Shown one piece after another: positions 1 through 4,469 of a stretch of DNA of 6,505 nt. The translations under genes were made by a program, and so were the position numbers. Positions within the stretch are counted from its first letter, which is position 1. Every line of letters starts with the position of its first letter. The notes under the pieces were generated by a model. It was given only the letters and a program-made list of their open reading frames with translations. It was not told where the DNA came from and did not search any database. This DNA is from Candidatus Omnitrophota bacterium (GTDB lineage: Bacteria; Omnitrophota; Gorgyraeia; Gygaellales; Profunditerraquicolaceae): assembly GCA_020062065.1 (NCBI GenBank), contig JAGUWZ010000053.1, positions 1-6,505 of the forward strand, read 5' to 3'.

Positions 1-120
1 GTTATGGAGAAAACAAGAACTTTTTTGAATATATCATTAGGCATTACAACTGAGGTTCTCTATACTTTATTTATAATTCTCATTGCGTTTTTGACCTGCC
101 TTATTTTTTACCCTCTTTAA
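1..120 (+). CDS. Short hydrophobic membrane peptide or C-terminal tail of an upstream gene (5' end uncertain)
   Basis: This frame is open from base 1 and stops with TAA at 118-120. An ATG at 4-6 would give a complete 38-residue protein, but the ribosome-binding region lies outside the window, so it could equally be the end of a longer protein. The visible product has a short polar start (MEKTRTF), then a single strongly hydrophobic stretch at about residues 18-36 of the ATG-initiated form, rich in Leu, Ile and Phe, ending in YPL. That is enough for one transmembrane helix. The stop lies three bases before the trkH start, which has no recognisable Shine-Dalgarno sequence of its own, so the two are probably co-translated. 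By analogy only, small single-helix peptides such as KdpF accompany some potassium transporters. I do not recognise the family. Confidence 0.45.
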   Translation, partial: VMEKTRTFLNISLGITTEVLYTLFIILIAFLTCLIFYPL

Positions 121-123
121 AAT

Positions 124-1626
124 ATGATCTTAAAACCAACGCTACAAGATTTTAAAAATATTGGTTATCATCTGGGTAAAATTATCATCGGTTTAGGCGT
201 GTCTATGTTTCTGCCGCTTGCCATCGGGCTAATCCAGCATGAGATAAACCCTTGTTTAGATTTTTTAATTGGCATAGAAATAGCTTTTATCGTGGGTCTT
301 TTTTTAAAAAAAATATGTTTTAGCGAACAAGACCTGAATTGGATGCAGGGTATGATTGTGGTTTGTTTATCCTGGCTGGTGGCAATGTTGTTGGCAGCTA
401 TTCCCTTATGGTTAAGCGGCCACTGGAATTCTTACCTTGATGCTTGTTTTGATTCTATGTCGGGTTTTGCCACAACAGGATTGACTTTAGTCCAGAATTT
501 AGACCATATTTCCTATGCCCATAATTTCTGGCGCCACCTGATTATGTTTATCGGCGGCCAGGGAATAATCATTGTTGCCTTATCGCTTTTTGTAAAAGGC
601 TTCTCAGGAGCCTTTAAATTATACATCGGTGAGGGCCGGGACGAGAAGATACTCCCGAATGTTATCCATACCAGCCGTTTTATCTGGATGGTCAGCCTGG
701 TTTATCTTTTTTTGGGTAGCGTTGCCTTAGGGATAGTTGGTATTTTAAATGGGATGGGGTCTTTTAATAGCTTTTTTCACGGCGCCTGTATCTTTATGGC
801 TGCCTTTGATACTGGGGGTTTTGCCCCTCAATCTCAAAATATACTTTATTACCACAGCCTGCCATATGAAGTAATTACAGTTATAATTATGATTCTGGGA
901 GCGATTAATTTCAAATTGCATTATCACCTCTGGATGGGCAATCGCAAGGAAATATTAAAGGATATTGAAACCCGAACCTTTTTTGTGACGGTAACTCTTG
1001 CTTTTTTCCTTGCTGCCATTGGTTTGTATCAGGCTGGGATATATCCAAAGGCAATGCTGTTGTTCCGCAAAGGATTTTATCAATTGATTTCCGGACACAC
1101 TGGCACAGGATACCAGACCATACATCCCCAGCAGTTTATTGCCGACTGGAATGAGCTGGCTTTGGCGGCAATAATCTCTGCTATGGCTTTAGGCGGAGCC
1201 ACATGTTCTACCACTGGTGCTATAAAGATGATACGCATCGGTATAATCTCTAAGGCGCTTATGCAAGATATCAAGAGGATTATTTTGCCGGAAAAAGCAG
1301 AGGTAGTTAAGAAGTTTCATCATACACGAGAAATATTTTTAGATGATAAACAGGTGAGAGCTGCGCTGATGATTACTCTGGCCTATCTGGGATTGTATGC
1401 AGCGGGCACAGTTATCGGCATGCTCTTTGGCCATCCTTTTTTAAACTCGCTGTTTGAATCTACATCCGCAGCAGCTAATGTGGGGTTGTCTTGCGGGATA
1501 ACTGCAACCACTATGCCTGCGGCTTTAAAACTCACCTATATAATTCAGATGTGGGTAGGCAGGTTAGAGTTTATGTCGGTATTTACTTTAGCTGGATTTT
1601 TTGTAGCCGCGCTTCGGGGAAAATAA
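124..1626 (+). CDS. trkH: TrkH/KtrB-family potassium uptake protein, membrane subunit
   Basis: A 500-residue polytopic inner-membrane protein of the TrkH/TrkG/KtrB superfamily, which forms the K+-conducting part of Trk/Ktr uptake systems. The fourfold pore-loop architecture is visible. P1 has SGFATTGLT (residues 113-121), P2 has AFDTGGF (227-233), P3 has GHTGTGYQT (324-332) and P4 has AAANVGLS (449-456); each carries the filter glycine expected of the family. GGQGIIIVALS (144-154) and GGATCSTTGAIK (357-368) match conserved TrkH segments. Arg480 in MWVGRLEF lies where the family has a gating arginine in the last domain. Roughly ten hydrophobic helices are seen besides the pore loops, and a charged cytoplasmic loop spans about 369-410. 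Length is normal. The start follows the upstream stop by three bases. No TrkA/KtrA-type NAD-binding regulatory subunit is in the window, although the family normally needs one. TrkH versus KtrB is not resolved; the TrkH-like length favours trkH. Confidence 0.93.
   Translation: MILKPTLQDFKNIGYHLGKIIIGLGVSMFLPLAIGLIQHEINPCLDFLIGIEIAFIVGLFLKKICFSEQDLNWMQGMIVVCLSWLVAMLLAAIPLWLSGHWNSYLDACFDSMSGFATTGLTLVQNLDHISYAHNFWRHLIMFIGGQGIIIVALSLFVKGFSGAFKLYIGEGRDEKILPNVIHTSRFIWMVSLVYLFLGSVALGIVGILNGMGSFNSFFHGACIFMAAFDTGGFAPQSQNILYYHSLPYEVITVIIMILGAINFKLHYHLWMGNRKEILKDIETRTFFVTVTLAFFLAAIGLYQAGIYPKAMLLFRKGFYQLISGHTGTGYQTIHPQQFIADWNELALAAIISAMALGGATCSTTGAIKMIRIGIISKALMQDIKRIILPEKAEVVKKFHHTREIFLDDKQVRAALMITLAYLGLYAAGTVIGMLFGHPFLNSLFESTSAAANVGLSCGITATTMPAALKLTYIIQMWVGRLEFMSVFTLAGFFVAALRGK
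1616..1620 (+). promoter_or_regulatory. Ribosome binding site fixing the start at 1626
   Basis: GGGGA lies five bases before the ATG at 1626-1628. That ATG overlaps the trkH stop by one base (TAATG). The frame is open upstream to an ATG at 1491, but that part would lie inside the conserved end of trkH and would put a non-signal-like sequence ahead of the signal peptide. The 1626 start gives a clean N-terminal signal sequence and typical stop-start coupling. Confidence 0.6.
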
Positions 1627-2129
1627 TGTTTAAAAGAGCTATCAGCTATCAGCTATCAGCTATCAGCGTAATCTTTCTTTTGTGTTCAGTATGTTTTGGT
1701 CAGGTTATTTCTAGCTCAGAGCTGATAAGTAACGCTAAACAATACGATGGTAAGACCGTGGTTTATGCCGGCGAGGTAATCGGCGAGGTAATGCTGCGCG
1801 GCAAATACGCCTGGATAAATGTCAATGATGGTCAGAATGCCATAGGCATCTGGATGGACAAGAATTTAACTAAAGACATTCTCTATACGGGCAGTTATAA
1901 ATCCAGGGGAGATTGGATAGAGATTGTGGGTATTTTTCACCGCGCCTGCTTGCAACACGGAGGGGATTTAGACCTCCATGCCCAGGCAATAAAAAAGATA
2001 AATCCAGGGAGGAACTTACAGGAAAAATTGAATCTGGGCAAAAGAAATCTCACATTTATTTTATTAGGGATATGGGTTATATTATTTTTCCTTTACCGTT
2101 TACCACTAACCATTTATCGTAAACGGTAG
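1626..2129 (+). CDS. Exported, C-terminally anchored small protein with a likely OB-fold-type beta domain
   Basis: From ATG 1626 the product has 167 residues. Residues 1-25 (MFKRAISYQLSAISVIFLL..., ending near CFG) form a signal peptide: basic start, hydrophobic core, plausible signal peptidase I site after Gly25; no good lipobox. Residues 30-130 alternate short beta-like stretches: an SSELISNAKQYDGKTV opening, VVYAGEVIGEV, YAWINVNDGQNAIGIWM, GDWIEIVGIFHRA, DLDLHAQAIKKI. This resembles small OB-fold domains seen in exported or membrane-associated proteins of unknown role, where the first phrase reads as 'pay a cost, keep an identity, write a change'. Residues 142-157 form one hydrophobic helix followed by a basic tail (YRLPLTIYRKR), so the domain should face outward with the tail in the cytoplasm. 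The gene overlaps trkH by one base and is probably co-expressed with it. Both its first codons and its last twelve codons plus stop are made of 7-base repeats. Substrate and function are unknown; the OB-fold call is by pattern only. Confidence 0.7.
   Translation: MFKRAISYQLSAISVIFLLCSVCFGQVISSSELISNAKQYDGKTVVYAGEVIGEVMLRGKYAWINVNDGQNAIGIWMDKNLTKDILYTGSYKSRGDWIEIVGIFHRACLQHGGDLDLHAQAIKKINPGRNLQEKLNLGKRNLTFILLGIWVILFFLYRLPLTIYRKR
1637..1667. repeat. Heptamer array 1: AGCTATC x4 plus AGC
   Basis: Four perfect tandem copies of AGCTATC (1637-1664) followed by a partial copy AGC. The array lies in codons 4-14 of the exported protein that starts at 1626. Because 7 is not a multiple of 3, the unit is read in all three frames, giving the repeating peptide AISYQLS. 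No frame of the unit contains a stop. Loss or gain of one copy would shift the frame of the downstream gene. Confidence 0.95.
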
Positions 2130-2147
2130 GCGGTTAGCGGTACGCGA
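2092..2147. repeat. Heptamer array 2: degenerate inverted 7-base units with hairpin potential
   Basis: Eight consecutive 7-base units can be laid out without gaps. The first four (2092-2119) follow a TTTACCR-like pattern. The next four (2120-2147) follow a TARRCGG-like pattern, which is a rotation of the reverse complement of the first. The array is therefore an inverted pair of degenerate heptamer runs. The best stem pairs TACCGTTTAC (2094-2103) with its exact complement at 2119-2128, a 10-bp stem with a 15-base loop. A second near match pairs 2101-2111 with 2132-2142 (10 of 11). The array encodes the C-terminal LYRLPLTIYRKR and TAG stop of the upstream gene and ends 15 bases before pheS. 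There is no T-run after the stem, so it is not a standard intrinsic terminator. Confidence 0.8.
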
Positions 2148-2162
2148 TAGACATATAAAGCA

Positions 2163-3263
2163 ATGGATATCGAGTCTATTAAAGCAAGGTTAGATTCCGA
2201 AATTAATCAAATAAACTCACCTGAATCTTTGGAGGCGTTGCGGGTGAAATATCTGGGCAGAAAGGGAGTTCTCGCCCAGCTTACCAGCTCTATTCCCACC
2301 TTGCCGCAGGAACAACGCGCTTCTTTTGGCAAAGAGGTTAATGCATTAAAAAATAAGGTAATCTTCCTGCTTGATGAGAGACAAAAATCTTTTGCCAGTC
2401 TTGTTAGTGAATCAAGGCCTGGTTTTCTGGATTTAAGTCTGCCCGGTATTGCGCAGGATTTAGGCCGACTTCATCCACTGACCCAGGTGATCAAGGAAAT
2501 CTGCGATATTTTTACCAGTATGGGATTTTTAGTTGTAGAAGGACCGGAGATTGAGACTGAATATAATAATTTTACAGGTTTAAACATTCCTTTAGAGCAT
2601 CCTTCCCGGGAAGCATTCGATACCTTTTATATTGCGCCACAAGCTACACACCCCAGTCCCAACGCCAAAAGCAGGCAGCATACAGCAGGCAGCAGCGTGC
2701 AGCAGAAATTATTATTACGCAGTCACACTTCTTCAATGCAAATCAGTGTAATGAAATCGCGCCAGCCACCTTTAGCAGTAGTAGTGCCGGGGCGGGTATA
2801 TCGGCCTGATGCCGTGGATGCGGCTCACTCCTTTATGTTCCATCAGATAGAAGGTTTTATGGTGGATGAAAACATAAGATTTTCTGACTTAAAAGGTATT
2901 TTGGAATTTTTTGCCAAAAGAGTATTTGGCGAAGATATTAAAATGAGATTCAGGCCGCACTTTTTTCCGTTTACCGAACCATCAGCAGAGGTGGATATTT
3001 CCTGCATAATCTGCAGGAGAGAACAGAGAAGAGAGAACAGAGAAGAGAAGAAATGTTCTGTTTGTGAAGGAAAGGGGTGGTTGGAGATTTTGGGTTCAGG
3101 AATGATTCACCCCAACGTCTTTAAGAATGTAGGATATGATCCTAAAAAATACACGGGTTTTGCCTTTGGTATGGGCGTCGAAAGAATCGCCATGCTTAAA
3201 TATGGCATTAATGATATTCGTCTATTCTTTGAGAATGACTTAAGATTCTTAAGGCAATTTTAA
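2163..3263 (+). CDS. pheS: Phenylalanyl-tRNA synthetase alpha subunit (with two repeat-derived insertions)
   Basis: The catalytic subunit of the alpha2-beta2 class IIc synthetase, which activates phenylalanine with ATP and charges tRNA-Phe in the cytoplasm. Residues 1-85 form the N-terminal helical tRNA-contacting arm, with the conserved LGRKG at 31-35. The catalytic core follows: RLHPLTQVI (102-110), GFLVVEGPEIETEYNNF (121-137), LLLRSHTSSMQIS (183-195), motif 2 with GRVYRPD...HSFMFHQIEGF (210-232), FRPHFFPFTEPSAEVDIS (263-280), and motif 3 GFAFGMGVERIAMLKYGI (332-349). Ala334 is at the place where bacterial PheS has the Phe-pocket alanine. Length is 366 residues, longer than typical (the Bacillus protein is about 344). 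The excess is two insertions: about 20 residues between FYI (155-157) and LLLR (183-186), and about 9 residues between the two CxxC pairs (Cys281/284 and Cys298/301). Both contain 7-base tandem repeats. No strong Shine-Dalgarno sequence precedes the start. Its partner pheT is 1.2 kb downstream rather than adjacent. Confidence 0.97.
   Translation: MDIESIKARLDSEINQINSPESLEALRVKYLGRKGVLAQLTSSIPTLPQEQRASFGKEVNALKNKVIFLLDERQKSFASLVSESRPGFLDLSLPGIAQDLGRLHPLTQVIKEICDIFTSMGFLVVEGPEIETEYNNFTGLNIPLEHPSREAFDTFYIAPQATHPSPNAKSRQHTAGSSVQQKLLLRSHTSSMQISVMKSRQPPLAVVVPGRVYRPDAVDAAHSFMFHQIEGFMVDENIRFSDLKGILEFFAKRVFGEDIKMRFRPHFFPFTEPSAEVDISCIICRREQRRENREEKKCSVCEGKGWLEILGSGMIHPNVFKNVGYDPKKYTGFAFGMGVERIAMLKYGINDIRLFFENDLRFLRQF
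2671..2705. repeat. Heptamer array 3 inside pheS: five GCA-initial units
   Basis: Five contiguous 7-base units beginning with GCA: GCAGGCA at 2671 and again at 2685, with variants GCATACA (2678), GCAGCGT (2692) and GCAGCAG (2699). It encodes roughly Ser170 to Gln181 of PheS, a Ser/Gln/Ala-rich segment. The family normally has about four residues between the FYI strand and the LLLR strand; here there are about 25. The array and its flank (about 2634-2707) are thus an in-frame insertion in a surface loop, as judged from remembered family sequences. Confidence 0.85.
3018..3045. repeat. Heptamer array 4 inside pheS: AGAGAAC/AGAGAAG alternating
   Basis: Four 7-base units, AGAGAAC then AGAGAAG, repeated twice as a perfect 14-base pair of units, then a partial AGAAGAA at 3046-3052. 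It encodes the highly charged segment Arg286 to Glu295 and the following Lys residues. It sits exactly between the two cysteine pairs of the PheS knuckle, where the family usually has about four small residues such as GGxG. Confidence 0.9.
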
Positions 3264-3264
3264 A

Positions 3265-3269
3265 AGAGG
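3265..3269 (+). promoter_or_regulatory. Ribosome binding site of the small protein at 3277
   Basis: AGAGG ends seven bases before the ATG at 3277, a good Shine-Dalgarno match at good spacing. It supports the short protein as a real, independently initiated gene rather than a chance frame, with only 13 bases between it and the pheS stop. Confidence 0.6.
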
Positions 3270-3276
3270 CTCAAAG

Positions 3277-3486
3277 ATGCATAATTGGTCAGTAGATGAA
3301 AAAACATTTAAAAAATTAGACCCGCAGGGTTACAAAATCTGGCGGATCCAACAGTTGATAAGCTATGGTTTGGATGGAGAAAAGCTTTCCCGTAAAGAGG
3401 TCAAGAAATACTGGCATAAACTCTATCTGGATCCGATTACCAAAAAATATCTTAGGTTTCTCTTATGGCCAAAGAAGAAGTCTTAA
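3277..3486 (+). CDS. Small basic protein, putative partner of the AbiEii-like nucleotidyltransferase
   Basis: A 69-residue, strongly basic and hydrophilic protein with aromatic residues (Trp4, Trp22, Trp46, Trp64) and a predicted mostly helical pattern. Key phrases are YKIWRIQQLISYGL (19-32), EKLSRKEVKKYWHKL (35-49) and the C-terminal YLRFLLWPKKKS. A Shine-Dalgarno sequence precedes its ATG. Its last 22 bases overlap the start of the nucleotidyltransferase gene in another frame, which strongly suggests translational coupling of a two-gene cassette. The arrangement, a small first gene overlapping an AbiEii-type second gene, is that expected for a toxin-antitoxin pair in which the small protein might be the antitoxin or an accessory factor. 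It is not the classical AbiEi antitoxin, which is a much larger winged-helix protein. I do not recognise a named family and assign no biochemical role. Confidence 0.75.
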   Translation: MHNWSVDEKTFKKLDPQGYKIWRIQQLISYGLDGEKLSRKEVKKYWHKLYLDPITKKYLRFLLWPKKKS

Positions 3487-4136
3487 ACCCACATCAAAAA
3501 CAATTCTTGGAATTCGCCTCAGAGCAGGGTTATATCTATAAGAATTTCTATCTTACAGGCGGAACCGTCTTGGCTGTCTTTTATCTACATCATCGCAAAT
3601 CCGAAGACCTGGATTTTTTTAACGAAACTGAAGAAGTGAACCTAGAAGTGATAAATCGAATTCTGGGTAAGTTTAAAAAGGAAATAAAGATTGCAAAGAT
3701 AGAACAGCGCAGTATTTTTGGAATCCATAACTTCTTTTTTCATTTTCCTGACAAAGATGTTTTGAAAATTGATTTTAGTCATTACCCTTTTCCAAGAATT
3801 GCAAAAGGCACTAGATTTAAAAATATTTTAATAGATAGCGATTACGATATTGCTGTAAATAAAGTTCATACCATCGCTATGCACCCGCGGGCAAGGGATT
3901 TTATCGACATATATTTTTTGATAAGAGAAAAAAATTATTCCTTTAAGGATTTATTAATGAAGGCAAAGGCAAAGTTTGACTGGTATATTGACCCGATTCA
4001 ATTCGGCTCCAGGCTTCTTTTGGCTAATCAGGTTAAAGATTTTCCGGTTATGCTTAAAAAAATTCACCACAAAGAATGGCAGGATTTTTTTGTAAAAGAG
4101 GCAAAGAAATTAGGAAAAGAAGTGTTTAATGCGTAA
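3465..4136 (+). CDS. AbiEii/AbiGii-like nucleotidyltransferase, candidate toxin
   Basis: A 223-residue protein of the DNA polymerase-beta-type nucleotidyltransferase superfamily, closest in pattern to the AbiEii/AbiGii toxin family. The nucleotidyltransferase signature is intact: TGGTVLAVFYLHHRKSEDLD (31-50), with Gly32-Gly33 binding the nucleotide and Asp48/Asp50 as the metal ligands. A third acidic residue is likely Asp103 in LKIDF. The family's downstream element follows as DIAVNKVHTIAMHPRARDFIDIYFLI (128-153). Length is in the usual range for the short members. AbiE nucleotidyltransferases act in abortive phage infection and toxin-antitoxin systems; known relatives transfer nucleotides to RNA. 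Which substrate this one uses is not visible. It overlaps the preceding small gene by 22 bases and has no clear Shine-Dalgarno sequence of its own. All predicted catalytic residues are present, so it looks active rather than degraded. Confidence 0.87.
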   Translation: MAKEEVLNPHQKQFLEFASEQGYIYKNFYLTGGTVLAVFYLHHRKSEDLDFFNETEEVNLEVINRILGKFKKEIKIAKIEQRSIFGIHNFFFHFPDKDVLKIDFSHYPFPRIAKGTRFKNILIDSDYDIAVNKVHTIAMHPRARDFIDIYFLIREKNYSFKDLLMKAKAKFDWYIDPIQFGSRLLLANQVKDFPVMLKKIHHKEWQDFFVKEAKKLGKEVFNA

Positions 4137-4188
4137 GATAATAAGAAAATACCCAAATTTTCCTTCTTTAGCGCAAGCATGGGATTGA
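4129..4188 (+). other. 19-codon micro-ORF, possible gene remnant
   Basis: ATG at 4129 overlaps the end of the nucleotidyltransferase gene by eight bases and runs to TGA at 4186-4188, giving MRKIIRKYPNFPSLAQAWD. It fills most of the 64-base gap before the DUF2283 gene. No Shine-Dalgarno sequence is obvious. It may be chance, or the start of a longer gene truncated by deletion. I do not recognise it. Confidence 0.2.
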
Positions 4189-4193
4189 GGAAG
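4187..4193 (+). promoter_or_regulatory. Ribosome binding site of the DUF2283 gene
   Basis: GAGGAAG ends seven bases before the ATG at 4201. A second AGG (4198-4200) touches the ATG but is too close to be used. An in-frame TGA at 4186-4188 bars any upstream start, so 4201 is the start. Confidence 0.6.
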
Positions 4194-4200
4194 TATTAGG

Positions 4201-4419
4201 ATGAAGATAGAATACAGCAAAGAGGCCGATGCCCTTTATGTCTACTTTCGAGAGGCCGATGTGGCTAAAAGCAAAGAAGTGGAAGAGGGAGTAGTTATTG
4301 ATGTTGATGAAAAGGGGCATATTGTAGGTATTGAGGTTTTGGATGCCAGCAAACGTCTCACCGCTCGTGAATTAGTAAATGTGAATATTGAAAATTTGCC
4401 TTTAGAGATAGAAACTTAA
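4201..4419 (+). CDS. DUF2283 family small protein
   Basis: A 72-residue protein with the full DUF2283 pattern: MKIEYSKEADALYVYF (1-16) with the typical Y-x-x-EADALY phrase, an EVEEGVVIDVDEKGHIVGIEVLDAS (26-50) core and a short acidic C-terminus. The family is small, mostly beta, and of unknown biochemical function. It is often encoded beside DUF4258 or other small toxin-like genes, which has led to the suggestion that it is an antitoxin-like component. No DUF4258 partner is visible here; the neighbours are the AbiEii-like cassette upstream and pheT downstream. Length is normal and the start is supported by a Shine-Dalgarno sequence. Whether it belongs functionally with the AbiEii pair is inference from position only. 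Confidence 0.88.
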   Translation: MKIEYSKEADALYVYFREADVAKSKEVEEGVVIDVDEKGHIVGIEVLDASKRLTARELVNVNIENLPLEIET

Positions 4420-4424
4420 AAACA

Positions 4425-4469
4425 ATGGACTTGTCCAATGCGGGTTTGGAATCGGTTCTTAAAATATGA
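4425..4469 (+). other. 14-codon micro-ORF whose stop overlaps the pheT start
   Basis: ATG at 4425 opens a frame encoding MDLSNAGLESVLKI, ending with TGA at 4467-4469. The stop overlaps the pheT ATG as ATGA. pheT has no clear Shine-Dalgarno sequence, so a coupling leader is conceivable, but a frame this short can arise by chance. It contains one Phe-free peptide, so it is not a typical Phe attenuation leader. The same stretch carries a 12-base dyad TGGACTTGTCCA (4426-4437). Confidence 0.2.

Noticed and set aside
745..1274. Two minus-strand frames (745-927 and 1080-1274) opposite trkH
   Set aside because: Both lie antisense to strongly conserved pore-loop regions and show no protein-like pattern.
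1491..1625. N-terminal extension of the exported protein from the ATG at 1491
   Set aside because: It lies wholly inside the conserved pore and last helix of trkH in another frame; the ATG at 1626 has a Shine-Dalgarno sequence and begins a proper signal peptide.
1913..2122. Plus-strand frame of 69 residues inside the exported-protein gene
   Set aside because: Composition is Arg/Pro/His-rich without domain pattern, and it is fully nested in a better-supported gene.
2094..2128. Intrinsic terminator between the exported-protein gene and pheS
   Set aside because: The 10-bp stem has a 15-base loop, overlaps the coding end and is not followed by a run of T; better explained as inverted heptamers.
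4426..4437. Operator-like dyad TGGACTTGTCCA before pheT
   Set aside because: A single 5-bp dyad with a 2-base centre is easily due to chance, and no second copy or regulator gene is seen.
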